From Rhodoferax sp. BLA1 (lineage in GTDB: Bacteria > Pseudomonadota > Gammaproteobacteria > Burkholderiales > Burkholderiaceae_C), in NCBI RefSeq assembly GCF_013416775.1, contig NZ_SZVI01000008.1, forward strand, positions 62,001 through 126,000: DNA of 64,000 nt. The letters run 5' to 3'. The position numbers and the translations under genes were made by a program. Under the pieces are notes generated by a model. That model made no database searches. It was not told the DNA's origin and was given only the letters and a program-made list of their open reading frames with translations. Positions 1-8,623 of the stretch are shown here, in pieces. Within the stretch, counting starts at the first letter, position 1, and each line of letters opens with the position of its first letter.

Positions 1-464
1 CCCCGATGAACCAGCCTTTCATGCACCAGATCATCGGAAAAACGGGCAGAACCCCGCTTGAACAGACGATCCACATAGTCTGGGGTCCAGCCAGAGTGTC
101 GAATGAAACGGCCACAAAACCAGGATGAGCGAGGAATGCTGTAACAGTCTGCAGCATCGGCTCTAGCGATCACCGTCAAAATTTCCTGGCGAAGTTCAGG
201 TGTAACACGCTCATCGGCGTCCAGAGACAACACCCAATCCCCGGTAGCCAGATCCAGCGCTCGATTTTTCTGCGGGCCAAAACCAGGCCAATCTGGAGTC
301 ACAGCCACCTTTGCACCCCGTTGACGCGCCAAGTCCGCAGTCTGGTCAGAGCTCGTGTTGTCCACCACCACAAGCTCATCAGCAAATTCAACAGACCGCA
401 GACAGGATTCGATGTTAAGTTGCTCATTGCGGGTGATGACAACAACGGAAAGACGCATAGACAT
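1..464 (-). CDS. Glycosyltransferase family 2, WaaE/KdtX-like (3' end off window)
   Basis: I translated this from the left edge of the window. It starts MSMRLSVVVITRNEQ and continues with VVVDNTSSDQT, DWPGFGPQKNRAL and the DXD-type block VLSLDADER. These are hallmarks of the GT-A fold LPS core glycosyltransferases (WaaE/KdtX type), which act at the cytoplasmic face of the inner membrane on nucleotide-sugar donors. About 154 residues are visible and the C-terminus lies beyond base 1. Two in-frame ATGs (464 and 458) are possible and neither has a strong ribosome site. It is divergent from msbA, with about 100 bp between them, which fits a role in LPS assembly. The exact sugar transferred cannot be told. 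Confidence 0.85.
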   Translation of the reverse strand, partial: MSMRLSVVVITRNEQLNIESCLRSVEFADELVVVDNTSSDQTADLARQRGAKVAVTPDWPGFGPQKNRALDLATGDWVLSLDADERVTPELRQEILTVIARADAADCYSIPRSSWFCGRFIRHSGWTPDYVDRLFKRGSARFSDDLVHERLVHR

Positions 465-566
465 TCTTGGAGGTGACGGAGTTCAACTGATAATAACTGC
501 CTCGCCGTTTCAGGAGGCTCTGCGTGAATCCGTAATGGATGCACCAGGCGTTCAATCAGTCACTTC

Positions 567-2312
567 ATGTCTAACCCCGCTCCGCAAAGTAGTCGCGCGC
601 TCTATGCCAGGCTCTTGACCTATCTCCGCCCGTATTGGAAGGCGTTTGGCCTGGCTGTTTTAGGCATGGTATGCACAGCTGCTACCGAACCGGTATTCCC
701 TGCCATCATGAAATACCTGCTGGACAACGGGTTCCAGACACCAGACAAAAGGCTGATCTGGCTCATTCCGCTCGGGATCGTAGCGTTGTTTTTTGTTCGA
801 GGCATACTGACTTTTTGTACCAGTTACTTGATGACATGGACTTCTACACATCTGGTCACAGACCTGCGACGCGAGATGTTCGACAAAATTCTTTTTTTGC
901 CAACACAAGCTTTCCATGACCAATCATCAGGCAAACTGATTTCTCGTATTTTGTACGATGCTGACAACGTCAATCTAGCGGCAACCAGTGTCCTTGTCAC
1001 CGCCATTCGGGAATCTCTTACTGGCGTGGCACTGCTGGTTTATCTGCTGTATCTGGACTGGAAACTGACGCTGATCACACTGGCCATTGGCCCCTTGATT
1101 GCAGTCATCGTGAAAGGGTTTAGCAAACGCATACGTGCTGCCAGTCGTTCAAGTTTTGAAGCGATCCGTTCGATGTCGCACACCATTGAAGAAACAGCTT
1201 CCGCCCACAAAATCATCAAGATATTTGGTGGCCAAACCCAGCAAACCGAACGCTTCTTCAAAAACACAGAGCGTTTTCGCAGATCCATGATGCGTGAGGC
1301 ATTGCCCGCTTCAGCGATGACGCCCATCACCCATCTTTCGGCATCTCTAGCCGTTGCCTTGATCGCCTACTTGGCACTGAGCCAAACCACTGGTCAGGCC
1401 AGTACTTCAGCGGGCGGTTTTGTATCGTTCATCACCGCCATGCTATTGCTGATATCTCCCATCAAACAGTTAACCAGCATCAGTCCAATTTTGCAACGTG
1501 GACTAGCTGCGTGTGAGAGCGTCTTTGCACTGCTTGACCAAAACGCAGAAACAGACACGGGTGATAAAAAACTCATTGAGGCAAAAGGAGATATCGTTTT
1601 TGAGCAAGTGAGTTTCAGTTACCCCGGCGCCGAACGGCTCGCACTGAACAACATCAGCTTTAGCGTGAACGCAGGACAAACGGTGGCTTTTGTTGGAGCG
1701 TCTGGAGGAGGTAAAACCACCGTCAGCGCACTGATACCACGCTTTTACAGCCCAACCGCCGGACAAATTCGCATTGACGGCATCAACATCCTTGAGCTGA
1801 CATTGGAAAGTCTGCGACAAAACATCGCTTTGGTCAGTCAAGACATTGTGCTTTTTAACGACACGATTGAGGCCAACATCGCCTTTGGACTAAGCAACCA
1901 TTGCGACCGCGACAAAGTGATTGCAGCAGCTATAGCGGCGAACGCTTGGGAATTCATTCAGCAGTTGCCAGAAGGACTGTCCACGCTGATCGGCGAAGAC
2001 GGCGCCAAACTTTCTGGGGGCCAACGTCAACGTATCGCCATAGCACGTGCCTTGCTCAAGGATGCACCCATTCTTATTCTCGACGAAGCCACATCAGCAC
2101 TCGATACCGAGTCAGAGCGTCAAGTCCAAGCGGCATTGGCGGTGTTGATGAAAAACCGCACAACGCTGGTGATTGCCCACAGACTAAGCACCATCGAAAA
2201 CTCAGACCGTATCATGGTGCTGGACAAAGGCTGTATCGTTGAATCTGGCACGCACGCTGAACTGATCTCTGCCGCCGGGTACTACGCCAATCTGAATCAG
2301 ATTCAGATGTAA
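567..2312 (+). CDS. msbA: Lipid A export ABC transporter, ATP-binding/permease MsbA
   Basis: This is a 581-residue half-transporter that flips lipid A-core across the inner membrane as a homodimer. Residues 1-320 form the six-helix membrane domain. The nucleotide-binding domain follows, with Walker A GASGGGKT (377-384), signature LSGGQ (482-486), Walker B ILILDE (503-508) and the H-loop histidine at 538. The length is normal for MsbA. The start is the first ATG of the frame; the upstream Shine-Dalgarno is weak. Its position between LPS glycosyltransferases supports lipid A export over other multidrug half-ABC proteins, which share the same fold. Confidence 0.92.
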   Translation: MSNPAPQSSRALYARLLTYLRPYWKAFGLAVLGMVCTAATEPVFPAIMKYLLDNGFQTPDKRLIWLIPLGIVALFFVRGILTFCTSYLMTWTSTHLVTDLRREMFDKILFLPTQAFHDQSSGKLISRILYDADNVNLAATSVLVTAIRESLTGVALLVYLLYLDWKLTLITLAIGPLIAVIVKGFSKRIRAASRSSFEAIRSMSHTIEETASAHKIIKIFGGQTQQTERFFKNTERFRRSMMREALPASAMTPITHLSASLAVALIAYLALSQTTGQASTSAGGFVSFITAMLLLISPIKQLTSISPILQRGLAACESVFALLDQNAETDTGDKKLIEAKGDIVFEQVSFSYPGAERLALNNISFSVNAGQTVAFVGASGGGKTTVSALIPRFYSPTAGQIRIDGINILELTLESLRQNIALVSQDIVLFNDTIEANIAFGLSNHCDRDKVIAAAIAANAWEFIQQLPEGLSTLIGEDGAKLSGGQRQRIAIARALLKDAPILILDEATSALDTESERQVQAALAVLMKNRTTLVIAHRLSTIENSDRIMVLDKGCIVESGTHAELISAAGYYANLNQIQM

Positions 2313-2555
2313 AAGCAAATAGTTAGCTGTTACGTGACAGTGACAGTGACAAAAGCTAGCCTTCTGAACGACACCTAAGCCCAATACATGTGCAGTGATC
2401 AACACAGTGGCTTCTCGCAGAAAGCAGGCATTTGCATTCTGGGCCCCGAACCAGCAGGCTTGACGCAATAACCCATTTTTGCGCCAGCAATATGTTGACG
2501 TTTATCCCTATATGAGGTCGAGCATACTCAATCCTCGCGACCAGAAGCAGAAATA

Positions 2556-3671
2556 ATGACATCCTCGCCAAAAAATATACTCATCGCCAACATTCGTCTG
2601 ATTGGTGACGTCATATTGACGACCCCCCTCATTGCCTTGCTCAGACAAGCATACCCTGAAGCCGATATAGATATTTTGGTCAATCGAGGAACCGGTGAAT
2701 TCCTGGAAAAGGATCAACGTGTGCGAAAAGTTATCTACGTTGACAACAATAAAAAAAACGATGGGTACCTAGGCCAAATATTCCGAAGCTATGACTTGGC
2801 CATCAACATGAATTCATCTGACAGAGGAAATATTGCAGTACTGCTAGCAGGAAGAGTCACGCGAATCGGATTTCGCAACAAAGGCAACTCACTGAAAAAT
2901 ATCTGGCAACGACTGCTACTTACCCACCCGCTTGTCTTTCCGGAAGATATTCCTGTCGTACATCATTGCGGAGTTATTGCCAAAGCACTACAAATACCTT
3001 ATACGCATCTGACAGTCGATATTTTTTGGGACAGCGCAGATGAAGCCAGAGTCAACAGCATTCTCAATGAACGTGGTGTGAACACTCCCTACTTCGTGGT
3101 TCATCCTTTTGCCCGATGGATCTACAAATACTGGCGACCAGAAAGATTTGCCGCAGTCAGTGATGCAATTGTCGAGCGATACGGCCTGCATCCAGTTTGG
3201 ACATCATCACCTTCAGCAGAGGAGAAGGCTGGGCTTGCCAATGCTGCGTTGCTGTGCCGTCACCAACCAACGCTTATTGCAGGTGATCTCTCCATCAATC
3301 AGATGACCTGCCTGCTCAAGCGCGCCAAATGTTACCTCGGCCTGGACACCGCCATCAGTCACTTAGCAGCAAGCGTCGGCATACCCATGGTCGCCCTATA
3401 TGGCCCGACATTTATCTCGCGTTGGTTCCCTTGGTACAACCCAGGCTCTCCAGATCAGGTATGTCCACCGCAGCGAGGCAGACTACAACGAGGAAATATC
3501 GTCGTGGTTCAAAAAGACCGAGAATGTGTCCCTTGTGGCAAGGCAGGATGCGATGACAGTGGACAAACTGCGAGTCCCTGCATGCTAGAGATTACAGAAG
3601 ATGAAGTTCTGGCGGCAATGGCGGTCTGCTTGGCAAGCCCAACTGTCAACACACCGAACCTTAATGCATGA
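2556..3671 (+). CDS. Glycosyltransferase family 9, LPS heptosyltransferase-like
   Basis: The 371-residue product matches the ADP-heptose:LPS heptosyltransferase fold (GT-B, GT9). The N-terminal motif is IRLIGDVILTTPL (13-25), followed by VHPFARWIYKYW mid-protein and the donor-site block LGLDTAISHLAAS near 263-275. A cysteine cluster near the C-terminus (CVPCGKAGC ... PCM) is seen in WaaQ-like members of betaproteobacteria. It probably adds a heptose to the LPS inner core. A 243-bp non-coding stretch with a short (gtgaca)3 tandem separates it from msbA. The stop overlaps the likely start of the next glycosyltransferase, which suggests co-transcription. Which heptosyltransferase (II, III or other) is not resolved. 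Confidence 0.85.
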   Translation: MTSSPKNILIANIRLIGDVILTTPLIALLRQAYPEADIDILVNRGTGEFLEKDQRVRKVIYVDNNKKNDGYLGQIFRSYDLAINMNSSDRGNIAVLLAGRVTRIGFRNKGNSLKNIWQRLLLTHPLVFPEDIPVVHHCGVIAKALQIPYTHLTVDIFWDSADEARVNSILNERGVNTPYFVVHPFARWIYKYWRPERFAAVSDAIVERYGLHPVWTSSPSAEEKAGLANAALLCRHQPTLIAGDLSINQMTCLLKRAKCYLGLDTAISHLAASVGIPMVALYGPTFISRWFPWYNPGSPDQVCPPQRGRLQRGNIVVVQKDRECVPCGKAGCDDSGQTASPCMLEITEDEVLAAMAVCLASPTVNTPNLNA

Positions 3672-5028
3672 TAACGATATGACAAAAACTATTCAGCTGA
3701 ACGAAAGTCGTGGAAAATGGCTGATCCTTTCCCACGCTTTTAATATGGACGGCCGTGCAGCTAGCCAAACCATAACCGATAAAATTCCATTCCTGATACA
3801 ACAGGGTATTACGCCGATTGTGGTCAGTGCTCAAACCGGGACAAAAGATATCTTTATCGAACATCATCAAGTGCCGGCTATAGCACCCTCTGGATTGAAG
3901 TTTGATATGCGGCACATTCTAAGAAAATATCTTCGCAACCCGCTTTCTTTCAAGATCGTCAGAGGGCTATTTTCTTTGGTACTCTTACCTTTCTATCTAC
4001 TTGAGCGCACATTCATTCATCTGGAAAGTCAGTGGTCCTGGTTCGTCATGGCTTATATCAAGGGCGCGGCAATGATCCGCAAACATAACCCGACGATAAT
4101 TTATTCGACTGGTGGGGCCAATTCTGCCCATCTTGCAGGCTTCCTGCTAGCTCGGCGTTATCACATCCCATGGATCGCAGAACTTCATGATCCAATGATT
4201 CATGGAGAATGGCGAAACTCACGGATGGCCTACGGCTGGGCCAAATATCTTGAACAAAAAATCTGCAAACATGCTTCGGCTGCGTGGTGGTTTACGGAGA
4301 TGGCCTTAGCTAGGGCAAGTGAACGAAATCCTGACCTTGGCTCAAAGGGCCACATGATCATACCGGGTGTGGCAGCTCCTGATTTTCAAGACGCCGTGTA
4401 CAGAAAAAGAGAGCGCCTACATTTTGCCCACTGCGGCTCATTGGCTGAGACGAGAAATCTTGCAGTCTTTATTGAAGCTTTGCATGGTGTATTGGAAAAA
4501 AATCCGCAGTATGGCAACAAAGTCCAGATAGATATATACAGCTCTAAACTGGACTCAGTGTCAAGAGAAGTTTTAGCCCGTTTTCCTCTACCCGGCATTG
4601 TCGTAGAGCATGGCCGCCTAGAAACAGATTTAACCACTGGAAAAAGCGGTAGGCAACAGGTACTGGAAGCAATGCGTCGCTCAGATGTGCTTCTGCTGTT
4701 GCATGGCGGCGACCCCTTCTGCGAAGAATACATACCATCAAAACTATTTGAATATCTTTGGGCTAAACGTCCGATACTTGGCTTGATTTGGAGAAATGCT
4801 CAACTAGAAAATATTCTTAATGAGCGGAAGCACACTGTAGTTAACGCTCTTGATGTTGCCGATTTACAAAACAAGCTACTAGAAATATTCAATACCTGGG
4901 AAACCAGTGAGCTTCCAGACAATATTAAATCAAACCCATTCACTGTGGAAGACGCAGTTTCAAAAATAGTGGCCTTGACGGATAATCTGACTACACAAAA
5001 AGAGTCAAAGCGACACGGACAGCATTAA
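3664..5028 (+). CDS. Glycosyltransferase, GT4-like
   Basis: This product of about 454 residues has GT-B features: an N-terminal Rossmann block (WLILSHAFNMDGRAASQ) and a C-terminal donor-binding half (HCGSLAETRNLAVFIEAL, then CEEYIPSKLFEYLWAKRP, where the E-x7-E type pattern would sit). A sugar transfer in O-antigen or core assembly is inferred from its neighbours. An open frame extends upstream to 3601 inside the previous gene. I prefer ATG 3664, which overlaps the previous stop by 8 nt; ATG 3679 is equally possible. The next gene starts 1 nt after its stop, consistent with one operon. The sugar specificity is unknown. Confidence 0.75.
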   Translation: MHDNDMTKTIQLNESRGKWLILSHAFNMDGRAASQTITDKIPFLIQQGITPIVVSAQTGTKDIFIEHHQVPAIAPSGLKFDMRHILRKYLRNPLSFKIVRGLFSLVLLPFYLLERTFIHLESQWSWFVMAYIKGAAMIRKHNPTIIYSTGGANSAHLAGFLLARRYHIPWIAELHDPMIHGEWRNSRMAYGWAKYLEQKICKHASAAWWFTEMALARASERNPDLGSKGHMIIPGVAAPDFQDAVYRKRERLHFAHCGSLAETRNLAVFIEALHGVLEKNPQYGNKVQIDIYSSKLDSVSREVLARFPLPGIVVEHGRLETDLTTGKSGRQQVLEAMRRSDVLLLLHGGDPFCEEYIPSKLFEYLWAKRPILGLIWRNAQLENILNERKHTVVNALDVADLQNKLLEIFNTWETSELPDNIKSNPFTVEDAVSKIVALTDNLTTQKESKRHGQH

Positions 5029-5029
5029 C

Positions 5030-5896
5030 ATGAAGAATTTGGTACTCTTTTGCAAATCTTACAAAAATGATGTTCTTCGCGTTGTAGAACTGACCAAAAG
5101 TGTGCAAAAGTACAATTCTGACCACATTCCATTTTATATATCTGTACCGGCTTCGGATATGGATCTTTTTCAAGAGAAACTCACTGGACTCACTTACACC
5201 TTAATTCAAGATGAAGAGATCTTGCTGGCAAATCCAAAGCACTCTATTGATTTAATGCATGAGATGCCAGGCAACCTCCTACAACAGGTCATCAAGTCGG
5301 AATTTTGGCGCTTGAAAATTTGTCAAAATTATGTAATGATTGATTCAGACGCATACTTTATTAAGCCATTTGCATACAAAGACTTTATGTATGACGAAGA
5401 AACACCTTATACCGTCATGCATGAGGGAAGAGATCTTCTCAGCTTTGCTGCTCGTCATGGCAAGCACAAAATCAGAAGTGATTTCATAAAAGATCGTATT
5501 CAAGGCCAACAGCGCTTTGATCGATCGGGGCGAGTGTATGATTTTGGACCGCTACCTATCATATGCTCATCTTTAGTTTGGAAAACATTGGATGAAAAAT
5601 ACATAGCAACAAAGGATTGCAGTTTTGCGGATCTTATTCGAGAGTATCCAAACGAAATGCTATTGTATGGCGAAGCATTACTCAAATACACCCCAATCCG
5701 CCTAATGCCGATAGAACCTCTTTTCAAAGTATTTCATTACAAACAGCAATACGATGAAAGCAAAGAGATTGGCGAAACCGAAGAGGTGATTTCTCGAAAT
5801 TATCTAGGAATAATTAAACAATCAAACTGGAATTTCGGATTAGATCTCACCCCAAAAAAAAAGAGAAACTGGAAGTCGCTCTGGATGAAAAAGTAA
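5030..5896 (+). CDS. DUF6492-like putative glycan-locus protein
   Basis: This is a 288-residue protein beginning MKNLVLFCKSYKNDVLRV. It contains NYVMIDSDAYFIKPF, a DSD/DXD-type motif like the metal and nucleotide-sugar site of GT-A glycosyltransferases. The overall pattern resembles the DUF6492 family found in polysaccharide loci; that assignment is from memory and has not been searched. It lies 1 nt downstream of the GT4 gene, so translation is probably coupled. Base composition turns AT-rich here relative to msbA, as is common for exchanged surface-glycan genes. No signal peptide or membrane segment is visible, so it is expected to be cytoplasmic. The reaction is not known. Confidence 0.6.
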   Translation: MKNLVLFCKSYKNDVLRVVELTKSVQKYNSDHIPFYISVPASDMDLFQEKLTGLTYTLIQDEEILLANPKHSIDLMHEMPGNLLQQVIKSEFWRLKICQNYVMIDSDAYFIKPFAYKDFMYDEETPYTVMHEGRDLLSFAARHGKHKIRSDFIKDRIQGQQRFDRSGRVYDFGPLPIICSSLVWKTLDEKYIATKDCSFADLIREYPNEMLLYGEALLKYTPIRLMPIEPLFKVFHYKQQYDESKEIGETEEVISRNYLGIIKQSNWNFGLDLTPKKKRNWKSLWMKK

Positions 5897-5996
5897 TTTT
5901 CAAAATCAGGATTACTCAAAAACAAAATCTCTCAAACTTCCAAAATATTTTTAGAAAAATTAAAAATCAACAACAATAAAATTAAGGCATACTTCT

Positions 5997-6749
5997 TTGA
6001 AAGCAAATAGCATCCCAATACTACTAACTTCAAGCATCATTGCACATGATACAAGTGTAAAACTTACTGATGCCGATAAAAGAATAGCATTTGCACTTGA
6101 ATCGATCAAGGAATGGCTCGCCATTGATCCCGGCTTACAAATCACTTTATGTGACGGCTCCGGTTTTGATTTCACTCCACTTATTACAAAGGAATTCCCC
6201 AACTCAAAAATCGAATGCATTTTCTTTGAAAACAGCAAAGATATGGTAAGAAAATATGGACGAGGTTTTGGCGAAGGAGAAATCGTTAAATATGCAGTAG
6301 CTCACTCAGAGTCTATATCAAAGGCCGGTTGCTTCACCAAATGCACGTCCAAACTCTGGGTTAAAAACTATCTTGAATGCCTGTCAGAGTGGAATGAAAA
6401 TCTTCTCTTTAAAGGCGTTTTCGTTAATGCCTTCTCCCTATTCAAACCCATAAAACTAAAATACATTGACACTCGATTTTACATAGCCAGCATTAGTGCT
6501 TATGAGAGATTTTTCACGAACGTCCATTTAAACATCAAAATAGATATGGGATATGGCTTAGAGGAGTGCTTTCTTGAATCCATTCAAAAAAACAATATAA
6601 AAGCATGTTTACTTAGAGAGCCACCAATTATCTGCGGCGTAGGTGGCGGCACCGGCGTAAGTTACAAAACATCTCTCAAACGTACAATCAAAGAGAGATT
6701 AAAAATCAGCCTGGCAAAAAACAAAAAAAATTTCAAACATTTATTTTGA
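5997..6749 (+). CDS. Hypothetical glycan-locus protein, TTG start
   Basis: This is a 250-residue protein I do not recognise. The frame opens at TTG (5997), about 8 nt after an AAGG that could serve as ribosome site. The next in-frame Met is near residue 82, so TTG is the plausible start. It has no signal peptide and no long hydrophobic segment. Landmarks are SIIAHDTSVKL near the N-terminus, TLCDGSGFDF mid-way and CGVGGGTGVSYKTS near the C-terminus, which could be a nucleotide-handling loop but matches no motif I can name. The end is Lys-rich. The DNA is strongly AT-rich. It converges on the O-antigen ligase, with a 17-nt overlap of the 3' ends. A glycosyl- or glycan-modifying role is only inferred from location. 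Confidence 0.55.
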   Translation: MKANSIPILLTSSIIAHDTSVKLTDADKRIAFALESIKEWLAIDPGLQITLCDGSGFDFTPLITKEFPNSKIECIFFENSKDMVRKYGRGFGEGEIVKYAVAHSESISKAGCFTKCTSKLWVKNYLECLSEWNENLLFKGVFVNAFSLFKPIKLKYIDTRFYIASISAYERFFTNVHLNIKIDMGYGLEECFLESIQKNNIKACLLREPPIICGVGGGTGVSYKTSLKRTIKERLKISLAKNKKNFKHLF

Positions 6750-8253
6750 GAGAAGTAACGTAATTTTTTCCAATGTCAATCGAATTATATTTTCTGAAAT
6801 ACAAATAAGAAATAATCGTCGCTTGCATTTGCAGATAATGCTCACGATAAACCGAATCCATAAATCCTCTCAAGATCCAAAACATAGTTATCAGAAATAG
6901 GGCAAATGCCCAAGCACTAAAATCAAGTCTCTTGGTGTTACGCCAACCTTCAAGCATGAAGAAGATAAAAACCCATGCAAGCAGCAATGCACCAACTAAA
7001 CCCAATGCCAAAATAACATCCATCCAAGCCTGATGTGTATGTGCAAAATGCATCACTGGTGGATGTCCGCACTTATTTTCAATAAGCCTCTCATAAGTTG
7101 ATCTTGAACCGTCAATACCACGCCAATTTTCTAAAATCAATGAGAATCCTGCGCGCATCAAAACAACTCGCCCCCCATCCGAACTCAAACTTCCAATTAA
7201 TTCATCAGAGTATTTTGGCAATTCATTTCTGTAACGATATTTAATTTTTTCCTGATCCGCCAACGACAATCCATTACACAAAAAATCTATAGGATTTTCT
7301 ATATCAAAGCCCACTGACATTTTATCGACCACACCTACCCATCGCGAATCACTCCCAACAATCTTTACAGCAAATGCGCCCACAAAAATAAGAGAAATTA
7401 GCACTCCAAAAAGTAATCTAAAATTTAATCTTCTAGAATTTCGTTTTTTATATGCGATTTTTTTCTGTAGATTTCTAAAATAAATAGCTACAGATGCAAT
7501 TAACAACATAACAATTCCAAACAGAACAGCCCCCCTTGAACTGGCTATAAACACGCTCAAAAAACAAAGCGTGACAGCAGCTACAGCTGCCCAGAATCTA
7601 TCATGTTGATCTTTCCGCCACGCAATATCAGCGCAAACCACAAACAACACGATAGCCTGACAAGCGGCGTAACCGAGGTTTCCATGCATAGGATCGTATC
7701 CACGGAAACCCCATGGAAAGCCATGCGAAACAGAATCTCCATGCATGCTGGAATCAAACATTTGGATCAGAGAACTCCATATCTCACCAATGGATATACT
7801 GTCAGAGAAATTGGTACCAAATGCACCCGACCATGCCAGCAGAGTCAAAGTTAAGTGAATTACAACAGGCAAAGTACTTGCAACAGCCAGACCCCACAGA
7901 CTTGGCCCCTGTCGCCCAAGAATTAGCGCAACGCCAATACCAACACACCAAGCAAGAATAGACTGCCCCCATTGCCCTTTAAGATTCATCCACGCAACAT
8001 CTGTTTGCTCAGCCCAGAGCGGAAAAAGAATTAAAAAACAAAACCAGACAACAAGAGGCAATGGAATACTTCGCAGCTCAAAATCTTTCTCCACCAAAAA
8101 ATTGGTAAAAAAAATGTGATATCCAATTAAACAAACAAGTGTTAAAAGAAAAATATTTCTTAATGCAGTGGTATTAGCAAGTGGCAGAATAGCCAAGTAC
8201 GCCAAAAAAATCCAATACACCCCTCTAAATGAAATTGGCAATTTGTAGTTCAT
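6733..8253 (-). CDS. O-antigen ligase / polymerase family membrane protein
   Basis: This 506-residue polytopic membrane protein has around 10-12 predicted helices and the Wzy_C-type core ASSRGAVLFGIVMLL. The large periplasmic loop ends in HFAHTHQAWMD, where WaaL-type ligases carry an essential histidine. It would join undecaprenyl-linked O-antigen to lipid A-core at the periplasmic side of the inner membrane. Wzy polymerases share this architecture, so ligase versus polymerase is not settled. The gene is AT-rich and opposite in strand to the preceding cluster. Its promoter must lie in the 370-bp gap to rng. Confidence 0.8.
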   Translation of the reverse strand: MNYKLPISFRGVYWIFLAYLAILPLANTTALRNIFLLTLVCLIGYHIFFTNFLVEKDFELRSIPLPLVVWFCFLILFPLWAEQTDVAWMNLKGQWGQSILAWCVGIGVALILGRQGPSLWGLAVASTLPVVIHLTLTLLAWSGAFGTNFSDSISIGEIWSSLIQMFDSSMHGDSVSHGFPWGFRGYDPMHGNLGYAACQAIVLFVVCADIAWRKDQHDRFWAAVAAVTLCFLSVFIASSRGAVLFGIVMLLIASVAIYFRNLQKKIAYKKRNSRRLNFRLLFGVLISLIFVGAFAVKIVGSDSRWVGVVDKMSVGFDIENPIDFLCNGLSLADQEKIKYRYRNELPKYSDELIGSLSSDGGRVVLMRAGFSLILENWRGIDGSRSTYERLIENKCGHPPVMHFAHTHQAWMDVILALGLVGALLLAWVFIFFMLEGWRNTKRLDFSAWAFALFLITMFWILRGFMDSVYREHYLQMQATIISYLYFRKYNSIDIGKNYVTSLKINV

Positions 8254-8623
8254 TTAAATATAAGATATAAAATTATCACTATTTATGCCGCACTCTTTGC
8301 GTGGATAAATAGCCAAAATTTGTGTAATTATTGAAGGTCCGGCAAGCGACTTTAAGATAGACCATAATGAGTGAAACGCCCTTATGCCAATAATAACAAG
8401 TAGAACCCATCGTTATGTGCACTGAAAATTGGAGCACATTGCAGATAGTAATGCTCATACATAATAAGCAAAAGATATCTAACCAGAATATGCGTTTGTG
8501 TTGACTCGCCGAAGAATGTAACAAGCCACCTGCAGGACCGACATTGTGTAAGCCTCGGCCCACTCCACTCCACACAACATCCAATTCCCAGGCAGCACCA
8601 CACAAGAAACCGACTTACCGGTA
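8254..8623. other. 370-bp non-coding gap between O-antigen ligase and rng
   Basis: The gap lies between the start of the O-antigen ligase and the end of rng, both on the minus strand. It should hold the ligase promoter and the 3' end of the rng operon. I see no convincing hairpin followed by a T-run, no tRNA and no repeat copy. The short open frames here overlap each other in several frames and have no family signature. Composition changes from AT-rich next to the ligase to GC-rich next to rng, so the gap marks the boundary between the exchanged glycan genes and the housekeeping block. Confidence 0.6.

Noticed and set aside
2334..2352. gtgaca tandem triplet after msbA as a functional repeat
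   Set aside because: Only three units, no symmetry and no neighbouring signal.
8279..8605. Overlapping minus-strand frames in the gap before rng
   Set aside because: They run into rng in other frames and lack any family pattern.
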